Shown here: piece by piece, positions 47,721-59,605 of the stretch
Position numbering within the stretch: position 1 is the first letter of the stretch
Layout of the letters: each line of letters starts with the position of its first letter
Source: Diadophis punctatus similis
Lineage: Eukaryota; Chordata; Lepidosauria; Squamata; Dipsadidae
Direction: 5' to 3'
Length of the DNA: 64,000 nt
Assembly (NCBI GenBank): GCA_023053685.1
Contig: JALIGW010000032.1
Location: forward strand, 5,535,288 to 5,599,287
Program-made: the position numbers and the translations under genes
The notes under the pieces: generated by a model
The model's database searches: none
The model's input: only the letters and a program-made list of their open reading frames with translations
What the model was told of the DNA's origin: nothing

Positions 47721-48014
47721 TTAATGTCAGGGTGGAAGTCTGCAGCAGAGCTGCTGCTGGAGTCAGTCAAGTTCATATATTCTGATAAGACTGTAGGGTA
47801 CTCTAAGGTGTTGTGAGTTGTGAGTTCCCTGCCAGTCCACACATTTTTCATAGACTGTGTGTCTTCTGTGAAAAGGTCAAAAGAGTTTGGTTCCACCTCT
47901 GTGGGGAGGAAAGGGTGATATCCTTCCCATCATGGAGACCCCGTTCTTTGCAGCTCATAACTGTGAGCAACAGCATCTCCAAAGCAAAGAACCAGCATCA
48001 TCATAAAGAGACTA
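47721..48014. other. Unannotated spacer
   Basis: No recognised feature. Confidence 0.4.
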
Positions 48015-48617
<603 letters not shown>

Positions 48618-48838
48618 AGAGACTAGGCAGTCACTTATCTGAAATAGTATAGGTTCTCCTGCTTGAGCAGGGGACTGGACTATTTATTTATTTATTTTAG
48701 TGTTCTTATATGCCACCCTACTCCCTGGGGACTCAAGAAGACCCCCAAGGTCCCTTCCAGCTTCTATTCTATTCTATTCTATTCTATTCTATTCTATTCT
48801 ATTCTATTCTATTCTATTCTATTCTATTCTATTCTGTG
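48618..48838 (+). mobile_element. CR1 3' end, nested L2 tail, (ATTCT)n
   Basis: The CR1 block GGGGACTGGACT is cut at about 48680 by a 56-bp L2 3' end in minus orientation ((ATTT)n, TATGCCACCCTACTCCCTGG). CR1 resumes AGAAGACCCCCAAGGTCCC and ends in (ATTCT)n at 48764-48835. Confidence 0.85.
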
Positions 48839-51800
48839 TACAAGCGATCCCTTGTTCCGGCCCCTCCAATGTGGTTCCATCTTTCTCATTCCGGGTACCT
48901 GGTAACCAGGTTGTTCAGGGCCCTGGGCTCAGGATGCTGCTGCTTAATGCCAGGTCAATCACCAACAAAGCCCCCCTGATACGTGATTTAATCACAGAAG
49001 AGGGGGCTGACCTGGTTTGTGTAACTGAGACCTGGCTGGGCCTGGAGGGGGGAGTAGCTCTCTCCGAGATATGCCCAGATGGGTTCTCAGTGCAGCATCA
49101 TCCCCGACCCCAGGGAAGGGGGGGAGGAGTGGCAATAATAACACGCGGAAACCTGCATCCTCGTAGGATCCCTGCCCCGGAGATTGTTGGGTGTGAGACG
49201 CTCCTTCTGAAGTTGGACTTAGGGGTACAGGTGGGCCTTTTCTTAACGTACCTGCCTCCCAGCTACGTAAGTAAGGCCCTGCCTGAGCTGCTCGAGGCAG
49301 TAGCCGGCTTGGCAGTTGAGTTCCCCAGGCTTATGGTGCTGGGGGACTTCAACTTGCCTTCTGCTGGCGAAACCTCTGGGATAGCTCAGGAGTTCATGGA
49401 TTCCATGACAACCATGGACCTGACCCAAGTAATCCAGGGTCTGACTCATGAGGGTGGTCACACGCTCGACCTAGTGTTTCTTTCGGGGCAGTGGAGAGAT
49501 GATCTGAAGATAAGGGACATAGTCATCACCCCTCTGTCATGGTCAGATCATTTCCTACTGAGGTTGGATTTCGCAGCCCCACTCCTCCCCTGCAGGGAGG
49601 CGGGACCGACTAGGTGGTTCCGCCCCAGGCGCCTAATGGAGCCGGAAGGATTCCAGAGGGAACTTGGGGAAATACCTGAAACCCTGGTACACAATTCGGC
49701 TGACTCCCTGGTGGCTGCTTGGAACACCGCAGCATCAGGGGCGTTAGACCGAATTGCGCCTAAGCGACCTCTCCGTGGCAGTGGATCCCGGAAAGCTCCC
49801 TGGTTTACCGAGGAGCTCCGGGAGATGAAACGCCAGAAGAGACGTCTAGAGCGCCGCTGGAGAGCCAGCAAAACCGAGTCTGACCGAACACTATTAAGAA
49901 TTTACATCAGATCTTATTTAGTGGCGATAAGGGCGGCAAAACGATCCTATTTTTCCGCTCTTATTGCGTCCGCAGATTCTCGCCCAGCCGCCTTGTTTAG
50001 GGTGACTCTCTCCCTCCTTGCTAAAGGGGGGAGCGAGGAACACTTACAAGGCAGAGCTGAGGAATTCGCTGAGTTTCTGTCGGATAAAGTCGCTCAGATT
50101 CGGTCGAACCTGGACTCTGGCTGGGCAGAGTCCATAGAGTTGACAGGGGCAAGTCTTAGTCCACCGTTATGGGAAGAGTTTGGGCCTGTTTCTCCCGAAG
50201 ATGTGGACAGAGCTGTGGGGGCGATGGGTACCTCCACCTGTTTATTGGACCCGTGCCCCTCCTGGTTGGTCTCAGCCAGTAGAGTGGTGGCACGCGGCTG
50301 GATCCAGGTGGTGGTCACCGCTTCTTTGAGGGAGGGATCCGTACCGCAGTAGTTAAAAGCTGCGGTAGTGGGACCCCTCCTGAAGAAGCCTTCCCTGGAT
50401 CCAGCTGATTTGAAGAACTATCGTCCGGTCTCCAACTTACCCTTTTGGGGGAAAGTTGCGGAGAAGGTGGTGGTTACTCAGCTTCTGCAGCTTCTGGATG
50501 AAACAGATCATCTAGATCCTTATCAGTCGGGCTTCAGGTGCGGCTACAGTACAGAAACTGCCTTGGTCGCCCTGATGGATGATCTCTGGCGGGCCCGGGA
50601 TGGGGAAAATTCCTCCATCCTGGTGCTACTTGACCTCTCAGCGGCTTTCGATACCATCAACATGGTATCCTTCTGCATCGTCTCGGTGAGTTGGGGGTGG
50701 GAGGCACCGTTTTGCGGTGGTTCTCCTCTTATCTCGCCGATAGGATGCAGTCGGTGTTAGCAGAAGGACAGAGATCGTCCCCTAGGCCCCTATCATGTGG
50801 GGTGCCTCAGGGGTCGGTTCTCTCACCCATCCTGTTTAACATTTACATGAAACCGCTGGGGGAGATCATCCGCAGACATGGGGTGTGTTTCCACCAGTAC
50901 GCTGATGACACCCAGCTGTACATCACCACCCCGTCTGATTTCAGGGAGGCAGTTGATGTAATGTGCCGGTGCCTGGACGACGTTAGGATCTGGATGGGGA
51001 GGAACAGACTCAGACTTAATCCCGACAAGACTGAGTGGCTTTGGATACTGCCTCCTAAGGACTATGTCAACTGCCCCTCCTTGGTGTTCGAGGGAGCAAA
51101 ACTGACTCCCTCGGATCAGGTCCGCAACTTGGGGGTTCTCCTAGATCCACAGCTAAAATTGGATCACCATCTTTCTGCTGTGGCTAGGGGGGCCTTTGCA
51201 CAGGTTTGCCTGGTGCACCAGTTGCGGCCATACTTGGAGAAGGAGGCTCTACTCACGGTCACTCATGCCCTTGTCACCTCGCGCTTGGACTACTGCAACG
51301 CGCTCTACATGGGGCTACCCTTGAAGAGTATCCGGAGACTTCAGCTGGTGCAAAATGCGGCTGCGCGTGCTGTGGTGGGTGTGCCAAGGTACACCCACGT
51401 GACACCGATACTCCGCCAGCTGCATTGGTTGCCCATCGGTCTCCGGGTCCAATTCAAGGTGTTGATCACCATCTTTAAAGCCCTTCATGGCTTAGGACCA
51501 GGTTATCTCCGGGACCGCATTCTGCCTCATACTTCCCTTCGACCTGTTAGGGCCCACAGAGTTGGCCTCCTCCAGGTCCCGTCGGCCAAGCAATGCCGGC
51601 TGGCGGGCCCTAGGGGGAGGGCCTTCTCTGTGGCTGGCCCCGTGCTCTGGAACCAACTCCCCCCAGAGACCCGAACTATCCCCACTCTGCTGGCCTTCCG
51701 AAAAGCTGTCAAGACATGGCTTTTCCTGCAGGCTGGGGGTAGAGCCTAAACCACTCAAGCTCACCCCAAGTATGTATGGTTATTGAATGGGTATTGGATG

Positions 51801-51957
51801 ATTTTAAATATTGTGTTTTTTAATTTTTATATATCTCATTTTAATGTGTTATTTATAAATTGGTGTCCTGTATTTTTTTTCTATTGTACGCCGCCCTGAG
51901 TCCTTCGGGAGTTGGGCGGCATATAAGAACACCATAATAAATAAATAAATAAATAAA
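48839..51957 (+). pseudogene. Second L2 ORF2 copy, broken
   Basis: Colinear with the 42677 frame from its residue about 82 onwards (AIPCSGPSNVVP). The endonuclease motifs LLNARS, VTETWLG, VLGDFNLP and SWSDHFLL and the reverse-transcriptase motifs LLDLSAAFDTI, CGVPQGSVLSPILFN and YADD are kept. Two lesions: a TAG at 50350 where the intact copy has a proline codon (GSVPQ/PLK), and a 1-bp deletion near 50659 (CCATCAACATGG against CCATCGACCATGG) that shifts frame just after the first catalytic Asp. The 3' UTR ends GGGCGGCATATAAGAAC with an (AAAT)n tail. It is 5'-truncated within the (ATTCT)n array. Confidence 0.92.
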
Positions 51958-52265
51958 TATTCTACTCTACTCTACTCTTATTCTATTCTATTCTATTCTA
52001 TTCTATTCTATTCTATTCTATTCTATTCTATTCTATTCTATTCTATTCTATTCTATTCTACCCCACCCCACCCCACCCCACTCCACTCCACTCCACTCCA
52101 TTCCATTCCATATTTTCTGTTCTGTTCTGTTCTATTCTATTCTATTCTATTCTATAATTCTATTCTTATTCGTATTCCTATTCCTATTCCTATTCCACCC
52201 TGCCCTACCCTGCCCTACCCTGTCCTGCCCTACCCTTGCCTTCCCTTGCCTGTCCTACCCTACGC
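51958..52265. repeat. Compound pentanucleotide array
   Basis: Ordered blocks of (TACTC), (ATTCT), (ACCCC), (ACTCC), (ATTCC), (GTTCT), (ATTCT), (ATTCC) and (CCCTG/CCCTA). The 5-bp phase is largely kept, so it is a single array that mutated and re-expanded several times. Confidence 0.92.
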
Positions 52266-52406
52266 TATGTCAGGCCGAAGCCATTTTAGTTGGGGTCTTT
52301 GGCCTCCCACACTTTATACTATTTTAATATGTATTCTTTACTGTGGGAATTTGGGAGGAGGAATTGCAGTGGCTCCATTGCAAGATTATTAATCACTTTT
52401 CTTCTC

Positions 52407-52525
<119 letters not shown>

Positions 52526-52541
52526 CCATAGTGATCGGTAG

Positions 52542-52895
52542 TACATAAAGTCCTCGACTTACGACCACAATTGAGCCTTAAATTTATGTTGCTAAGTGAG
52601 ACAGTTGTTAAGTGTATTTTGTCCCATTTTACAACCTTCCTTGCCGCAGTTGTTAAGGGAACCCGCTGTTGTTCAGTAAGTGACCCAACTGCTAAGCGAA
52701 TCTGGCTTCCCCGTTGTCAGAAAGTCGCAAAAGGGGATCGTGTAACCCTGGGACAATGAAACCGTCATAAATACGAAGCAATTGCCAAGCGCCTGAAGTT
52801 TGACCATGGGATGTTGCAAGGAAAAATTCTTTTCTGTGCCATTGTAATTTTGAACAGTCACAAAATGAATTGTTGTAAGTTGAATATTACCTGTA
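52542..52895. mobile_element. MITE with GACTTACGACC-type ends
   Basis: Left TACATAAAGTCCTCGACTTA, right GTAAGTTGAATATTACCTGTA, imperfect inverted repeats with TA at both edges. Internal ATTGTAATTTTGAACAGTCAC. Related fragments lie at 31000-31435 and 54694-54970. Confidence 0.65.
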
Positions 52896-53287
52896 ACTTG
52901 AAGGAATGCTTCTAATTTTGCTTCTTGAAAAAGTCTGAAGTCCGCTGATTGGCTGTTCTTCTAAAAGGTCTACATTGGGGCGGGGGTGGGGGGGCGGGGG
53001 GGGGATTGCAAGGCTAATCCCCTGAACTCTTCACTGAAATCTGATCCCCCCACCAGTCCTTTGATGATATTGTGCATTTTGCTTGCATCAGCGTTTTCAC
53101 AGTATTTGTTCTCAAAGCATTAAAATAATCGGCGATAAGCACAAAATAATTAAAGCAGTAAACTAATAAAAGGACAATCTTTAAAATGTTAAGCTATTGA
53201 ATTAAACTTAAAGATTGGAAAGCATTATGCTTTTCTAAATAAGCTATAATCTCCAATAGAATAGGAGCTCGGTAGTTCACAGGTTGA
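52896..53287. other. Spacer with G-rich run
   Basis: GGGGCGGGGGTGGGGGGGCG at about 52977-53004 could form a G-quadruplex. No gene seen. Confidence 0.5.
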
Positions 53288-53762
53288 ACTGGGGGGTCCT
53301 TGGTGCTCTCCGAGCTGGGTGGTTTTCTTGCAGACGTTTCATGACCCAACTAGGTAACAGCATCAGTGCTAGAAGGGAGTGGGGTTTGCGAGGAGGAGGA
53401 GGAGGAGGAGGAGGAGGAGGAGGAGGAGGGGGACTATGGGGGCCTTTGGTGCTCTCTGAGCTGGGTGGTTTTCTTGCAGACGTTTCATGACCCAACTAGG
53501 TAACAGCATCAGTGCTAGAAGGGAGTGGGGTTTGCAAGGAGAAGGAGGAGGAGGAGGAGGAGGAGGAGGAGGAGGAGGAGGAGGAGGAGGAGGAGGAGGA
53601 GGAGGAGGAGGAGGAGGAGGAGGAGGAGGAGGGGGACTATGGGGGTCTTTGGTGCTCTCTGAGCTGGGTGGTTTCCTTGCAGACGTTTCATGACCCAACT
53701 AGGTAACAGCATCAGTGCTAGAAGGGAATGGGGTTTGCAAGAAGGAGGAGGAGGAAGAGGAG

Positions 53763-53794
<32 letters not shown>

Positions 53795-54693
53795 GGAGGA
53801 GGAGGAGGAGGAGGAGGGGGGACTATGGGGGTCTTTGGTGCTCTCTGAGCTGGGTGGTTTCCTTGCAGACGTTTCATGACCCAACTAGGTAACAGCATCA
53901 GTGCTAGAAGGGAGTGGGGTTTGCAAGAAGGAGGAGGAGGAGGAGGAGGAGGAGGAGGAGGAGGAGGAGGAGGAGGAGGAGGAGGAGGAGGGGGACTATG
54001 GGGGTCTTTGGTGCTCTCTGAGCTGGGTGGTTTCCTTGCAGACGTTTCATGACCCAACTAGGTAACAGCATCAGTGCTAGAAGGGAGTGGGGTTTGCAAG
54101 GAGAAGGAGGAGGAGGAGGAGGAGGAGGAGGAGGAGGAGGAGGAGGAGGAGGAGGAGGAGGAGGAGGAGGAGGAGGAGGAGGAGGAGGAGGGGGACTATG
54201 GGGGTCTTTGGTGCTCTCTGAGCTGGGTGGTTTCCTTGCAGACGTTTCATGACCCAACTAGGTAACAGCATCAGTGCTAGAAGGGAGTGGGGTTTGCAAG
54301 AAGGAGGAGGAGGAGGAGGAAGAGGAGGAGGAGGAGGAGGAAGAGGAGGAGGAGGAGGAGGAGGAGGAGGAGGAGGACGACGACGACGACTATGGGGGTC
54401 TTTGGTGCTCTCTGAGCTGGGTGTTTTTCTTGCAGATGTTTCATGACCCAACTAGGTAACAGCATCAGTGCTAGAAGGGAGTGGGGTTTGCAAGGAGGAG
54501 GAGGAGGAGGAGGAGGAGGAAGGGGACTATGAGGGTCCTTGGTGATCTCTGAGCTGGGTGGTTTCCTTGCAGACGTTTCATGACTCAACTAGGTAACAGC
54601 ATCAGTCCTAGAACGAAGTAGGATTTGGGAAAAGAGGGAGGGAGGGGAAAAAGAGAGGATGACTGTGGGGTCCTTGGTGCTCTCTGAGCTGGG
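53288..54693 (-). repeat. Tandem array of eight PLE 3' units with (GGA)n
   Basis: Eight copies of TCTGAGCTGGGTGGTTTTCT, GACGTTTCATGACCCAAC and AGGTAACAGCATCAGTGCTA occur, with the GACGTTTC word near 53333, 53480, 53687, 53870, 54044, 54241, 54437 and 54572. The spacing is 135-207 bp; most of the variation is in (GGA)n length, with CGA and GAA variants. The hammerhead-like core is mutated in all eight (CTGATGC in the usual unit). Confidence 0.92.
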
Positions 54694-54970
54694 TGGTTTT
54701 TAAGTGAATCATTGAAGTTGTTAAGTTAGTAACACAGTTGTTAAGTGAATGCGGCTTCCCCGTTGACTTTGCTTGTCGGAAGATCGCAAAAGGGGATCGC
54801 GTGACGCTTCAACCGTCATAAATACGAGTCAGTTGCCAAGTGTCTGAATTTTGATCACGTGACTATGGGGATGCTGCAACGGTCATAAGCGTGAGAAATG
54901 GTCATAAGTCACTTTCTTGAGACCTGTTGTAACTTTGAACGGTCACTAAATGATCTGTTGAGGACTGCAT
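54694..54970. mobile_element. MITE fragment, GACTTACGACC family
   Basis: GTTTTTAAGTGAATCATTGA on the left. CAACGGTCATAAGCGTGAG, GGTCATAAGTCAC and GTAACTTTGAACGGTCACT match 31330-31410. Confidence 0.6.
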
Positions 54971-55009
54971 GCACTGTTCCGCCAACTCCATGGCTTCAGG
55001 CCTTTAAAA

Positions 55010-55415
55010 ATCCATTTCTGCTCTAATTTCAAGACAGCCAGGACTGGGAAAGAACCACAACAATACCCGAGCACACAACAGATACAAACTCAAAGTGAAC
55101 CGCTCCAAACCTGACTGTAGAAAATACGACTTTAGCAACAGAGTGGTCAATGCCTGGAACACACTACCTGACATTGTGGTTTCATCACCAAACCCCCAAA
55201 ACTTTACCCTTAGACTGTCCACTGTTGACCTCACCCGATTCCTAAGAGGTCAGTAAGGGGCGTGCATAAGTGCACCAGCGTGCCTACCGTCCCTGTCCTA
55301 ATGTTCCCGCTTATCAGTACCCATCTTATGTACATAAACAATGTTACATCTATGTATATTACTAAAACGTAATTGACAAAAATAAATAAATAAAATAAAT
55401 AAATAAATAAATATC
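55010..55415 (+). pseudogene. LINE C-terminal coding end and 3' UTR (CTAAGAGGTC family)
   Basis: The frame 55035-55256 reads NRYKLKVNRSKPDCRKYDFS, NRVVNAWNTLPDIVVSSPNP and FTLRLSTVDLTRFLRGQ, then a stop. The pattern RxxFSNRVVxxWNxLP is the C-terminal signature of CR1/Jockey-like LINEs. The 3' UTR GTAAGGGGCGTGCATAAG ends with TTGACAAAAATAAATAAA. It is the most complete copy of this family here. Confidence 0.8.
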
Positions 55416-55492
55416 CAAGCGCTCTTTTGATCACTGGTTTAAAATTAACAAAGCAGAAAATGTAGGTTGCTCAGAGCAAGCTCAGACTAAGG

Positions 55493-55627
55493 CAGTGTTT
55501 CTCAACCTTGGCAGTTTGAAGATGTGTGGACTTCAACTCCCAGAATTCCACAGCCAGCGTTGCTGGCTGTGGAATTCTGGGAGTTGAAGTCCACACATCT
55601 TCAAACTGCCAAGGTTGAGAAACATTG
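55493..55627. mobile_element. Palindromic hAT MITE, 135 bp
   Basis: Nearly perfect palindrome with ends CAGTGTTTCTCAACCTTGGC and GCCAAGGTTGAGAAACATTG and the exact 8-bp duplication GACTAAGG (55485-55492 and 55628-55635). Confidence 0.96.
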
Positions 55628-55635
55628 GACTAAGG

Positions 55636-56249
55636 GCATCATTTTCACCTTTTTATTTATTTTTCCCCAACTTCACAAGAACCAAAATAAACGGCTGGTC
55701 AGGAGGGAGAAGCCATGGCTGCTAGTTCTTTTAGTCCCCCACCCCCCCAAAAAAAATCAGCCAGATGGATCTGTTTTCAACCGAAGGCTGGGTTGAGCAA
55801 ACAAAGCTTTTTACTGCAGGTTGAGGGCAGCGAGCTCTTAAGTTGTGCCCAAGAAAAGTGCTGCTTTACTCCTTATTTATGTGCTATTGACGTATTGTTG
55901 ATGATTAAAAAGCAGCCCAGGGCAGCTCCTGGCCCAAAGGAGATTATAGTCTTCAGTTCAGCTCTTTGAAAGGGAGAGAAAAGAAGAAAGGCAGGAAGGT
56001 TAAGAGGGGAGGAGAACCAGGAAAGAATTCACACTCATTTGGGCTTATAGGCCCTGGGTGGGTGGGAGGGTGGGAGGGAGGTGGGGGATCAAAGCCACCC
56101 ACGGAAACTCACTTCCAGGGCAAGTTCAAACTAGGGAGTCCTCTCATAAAATTGTGGCAAGTTTTCATCCAAAAATTTCGGCTGATGCTTGCAGGCCCAG
56201 AAGAAAGAAGGATGGGCCACAGAAGATGCTTCTAGCTCAGTGGTGAAGT
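55636..56249. other. Unannotated spacer
   Basis: No supportable gene or repeat was seen. Confidence 0.4.
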
Positions 56250-56905
56250 GTGGGGTCTTTGGGGCTGGGTGGTTTTCTTGCAGACGTTTCATGACCTAAC
56301 TAGGTAACATCATCAATGTTAGAAGGGAGAGGAGGAGGAGGAGGAGGAGGAGGAGGAGGAGAAGGAGGAGGAGGAGGAGGAGGAGGAGGAGGAGGAGGAG
56401 GAGGAGGAGGAGGAGGAGGAGGAGGAGGAGGAGGAGGAAAACTGTGGGGTGCTTGGTGCTCTCTGAGCTTGGTGGTTTTCTTGTAGATTACCCAACTAGG
56501 TAACATCATCAATGCTAGAAGGGAGAGGAGGAGGAGGAGGAGGAGGAGGAGGAGGAGGAGGAGGAGGAGGAGGAGGAGGAGGAGGAGGAGGAGGAGGAGG
56601 AGGAGGAGGAGGAGAAGGAGGAGGAGAAGGAGGAGGAGGAGGAGGAGGAGGAGGAGGAGGAAAACTGTGGGGTGCTTGGTGCTCTCTGAGCTTGGTGGTT
56701 TTCTTGCAGACGTTTCATGACCCAACTAGGTAACATCATCAATGCTAGAAGGGAGAGGAGGAGGAGGAGGAAAACTGTGGGGTGCTTGGTGCTCTCTGAG
56801 CTTGGTGGTTTTCTTGCAGACGTTTCATGACCTAACTAGGTAACACCATCAATGCTAGAAGGGAGAGGAGGGTTTGTGGAGAGGAGGAGGAGGAGGAGGA
56901 GGATA
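56250..56905 (-). repeat. Tandem array of four PLE 3' units with (GGA)n
   Basis: Units near 56283, 56490, 56709 and 56819 with GGTAACATCATCAATGnTAG. The second lacks the GACGTTTCAT part. They are separated by long (GGA)n. The core reads TTGATGATG, so the hammerhead-like C is lost. Confidence 0.9.
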
Positions 56906-57064
56906 ATTCTGGAAATTCTCCTAAAGCACTTCGTAAGTTCATGAGACACCCCAATAAATGCAATCAGGTTTGCTTCCCTAAAAACATCTTAAAGAAGTGC
57001 ATTTATAAGGGCTGGCTCTTTTTCAGTTCACCAGAAGCCATGAGGGGTGAGATGTAACTGAATA

Positions 57065-57840
57065 ACAGAATTACAGAGTTGGAAGGGACCTTGGAGGATG
57101 AAAACTAATCAAGGAGAGAAGCAACCGAGATCTAAGGAGAAATTTCCTAGACAATGAGGACAATTAATCAGTGGAACGGCTTCCCTCCAGAAGTTGTGGG
57201 CGCTCGAACACCAGAGGTTTTGAAGAAGAGACCAGACAGCCACTTGTCCAGAATGGTCTAGGCTAGGGTCTCCCGCTTGAGGAGAGGGTTGGACTAGAAG
57301 ACCTCCAAGGTCCCTTCCAACTCAGTTATTCTGTTAATCAGTGGAACGGTTTTCCCAGGGGTGGGTTCTAACTTACCTCGCCGCCGGTTTGCTTCTTCCC
57401 GCGCTGCGTGGCCGCATGGGCAGTGCCAAAAATTCACAAATAATTCCCCCCAAAAAAGCCAAAAACAAGATGGCGGCGTATGTGCAGTGCCGGAAACTCG
57501 GCTTCTGCACATGCACAGAAGAAAAAATCAGCCAAAAAATCCTCTCCAAAAATTGTTTTTTAAAAAAGATTCCCAAAAAAAGATGGCCACGTCCAAGGAC
57601 TGGCACTGACAGAACCAGCTCCATGACGTCACCAGCAGTTTGCTACTGGTTCTATGCGAACCAGGAAGAACCCACCTCTGGGTTTGCCTTCAGAAGTTGT
57701 GGGTGCTCCAACACTGGAAGTTTTTTAGAAGAGATTGGACAGCCATTTGTCTGAAATGGTATAGTCTTCTGCTTGAGCAGGGGGTTGGACTAGAAGACCT
57801 CCAAGGTCCCTTCTATTATTCTGTTACATCCCACTCCTGA
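57065..57840 (+). mobile_element. CR1 3' ends, the second split by a MITE
   Basis: The first CR1 3' end is 57065-57335. A second runs from 57336 (ATCAGTGGAACGG), is cut by the MITE and resumes at 57681 (TTTGCCTTCAGAAGTTGTGG) to about 57835. Confidence 0.85.
57356..57680. mobile_element. hAT MITE, CAGTGGTGGG family, 325 bp
   Basis: Ends CAGGGGTGGGTTCTAAC and GAAGAACCCACCTCTG. Duplication GGTTTTCC (57348-57355) against GGTTTGCC (57681-57688), 7 of 8 matching, inside the CR1 text. Confidence 0.9.
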
Positions 57841-58254
57841 GCCTTAAGGAATAGGTAGCTTTCCCTCCTAGCCCCCTCCCGCTTTTGTCAAATGGAAAGC
57901 GAGATCTGCATGAACAAAGCATTTTTCAACTGTTCCTAACAATAGCACAAAGTAATGAAAAAAGGCCTGGTTCAGACAATAGTCGCTGAATTTTAATATC
58001 CCGCTTAATGTTCCCCATTAAAACAGATCTATATTCATTTTCCAAATTCATTCACATGCAGGTGGGGAGAGAGAGAGAAAGAGAGATCTCAAAAGAGCAG
58101 TCACCCTGAATGTCACCTGTTGATGCGTATTTGGAGAACAGGTAGTTCTGAAGAAGATGTAGCCCCTGAGCACAGGCAGAGTGCCACCTTACCAACAAAT
58201 AGGAAGAAATGAGTTTTCATTCCATGTGTCTTCTAATTTGCCTTAATTAGACTT
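57841..58254. other. Unannotated spacer
   Basis: No supportable gene or repeat was seen. Confidence 0.4.
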
Positions 58255-58509
58255 CTTAATTCTTAGTGAGAATTAAGTCCAATATGGCTGATCCCCTTGT
58301 TCCCTTCTCTACTTTTTTGGGAAACAAAGTTATCTGCTAGGTTTGTTAGGAACCTGTTGGTTCTTCCACTTGGTGCAGAGTTTGTCTCCCAGTTGATGTC
58401 AGGGTAGTAAAAATCCCCCATTACTATTGTGATGTGCTTCCTACATACCTTAGTTAGCTGACTAGCAAAAAGTTCATCTATTTCCTCTGTTTGGTTGGGT
58501 AGCCTATAG

Positions 58510-58655
58510 CAGGGGTGGGCAAACTACAGCTCTTTGAGGAACTGTGGACTTCAACTCCCAGAATTCCTGAGCCAGCCATGCATGCATGGCTGGCTCAGGA
58601 ATTCTGGGAGTTGAAGTCCACAGTTCCTCAAAGAGCTGTAGTTTGCCTACCCCTG
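58510..58655. mobile_element. Palindromic hAT MITE, 146 bp
   Basis: An almost perfect palindrome centred on ATGCATGCAT, ends CAGGGGTGGGCAAACTACAG and CTGTAGTTTGCCTACCCCTG. The exact duplication GCCTATAG (58502-58509 and 58656-58663) lies in the CR1 endonuclease text. Confidence 0.96.
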
Positions 58656-58861
58656 GCCTATAGTATAGACCTATAGCAATGTCTCTCCCCCCACTTTAAT
58701 ATTGATCCAAATGCATTCAATATAATTTTCATCATTGTTGTGCTCTATTTCTGTAGTTATTTCTTATATATAGTGCAACTCCACCTCCTCTTTTATTTGG
58801 TCTATTTCTTTAAATTAATTTAAATCCCCCTAGCTGTATGTTCCATTTGTGGGTTTCATCC

Positions 58862-59605
58862 TGTTCTGACCTAGGCTTCCTGATAAACCCGCACAGCACA
58901 AACAGCGTCTCACAAACCTCTTTTTATTGTTAACAGCTGCTAATTGTTTGCATTAGCAGTCTTCCAAAGTCCAAATAAAATAAAGTAAGTCTTTTCTTTT
59001 CAACAGCTGCTAATTATTGTCGTTAGCAGTCCGTGTAAGTCCAAGCAAAATCAAACAAGTCTGACTAAAAGTCTTTCATGTAAAAGCAGATAACACACAC
59101 ACCTTGCTCTTATTTGGCAAGCTGCCAAGGTACAGTTTGCAGAAATCTTTACCAAGTTCAAACAGGAACAAAGACGGAGGCTTGAGTTTCAAAGACAAGA
59201 TCTGGAAATGAACAGAGTTGCTTCCTGCAACTCACCCCTTCATGTTCTTTACTTAAATAGCCTATGGGAGGGGCCAATTGTTCCCTAGCCTTACTCCCGA
59301 GTAGTCCTTCTCCTCTGGAACCATTCCTGCCTTTTGGCAGCTCTGCGCATGCGTGCATTGAGAACAGGCTCCTCCTGTTCTCTTCCTTGCTCATGTCAGC
59401 CTCTGGAGGTTCTGGAGGACTTGGCTGAATCCCTGCCTCTGGCACCGAGCCTTCTCGTGACTCCAGGCCTGGACCAGGTTCCTCCCCAGCCTCCTCGATG
59501 TCAGATTCTGTTGCCAGCTGCACAGGCCGCTGGCGGACCACAACACCAGCCTCCTCGCTGTCCGACTCAGCTGACAGCTGCACAGGCCGCTGGTGGACCA
59601 CAACA
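58862..59605 (-). mobile_element. Solo LTR, 744 bp
   Basis: Minus orientation: begins TGTTGTGGTC, ends GGTCAGAACA. The 5-bp duplication CATCC lies at 58857-58861 and 59606-59610, inside CR1 between WWD and ETHKW. It contains a TATA-like CTATTTAAGTA, an AACAATAAAAAG polyadenylation site and a 69-bp internal near-duplication (CCGCTGGnGGACCACAAC at 59528 and 59588). No internal retroviral genes remain. Family not resolved. Confidence 0.9.

Noticed and set aside
53288..54693. Active hammerheads in the eight-unit array
   Set aside because: The usual unit reads CTGATGC instead of CTGATGA, removing an invariant A. These copies are probably dead.
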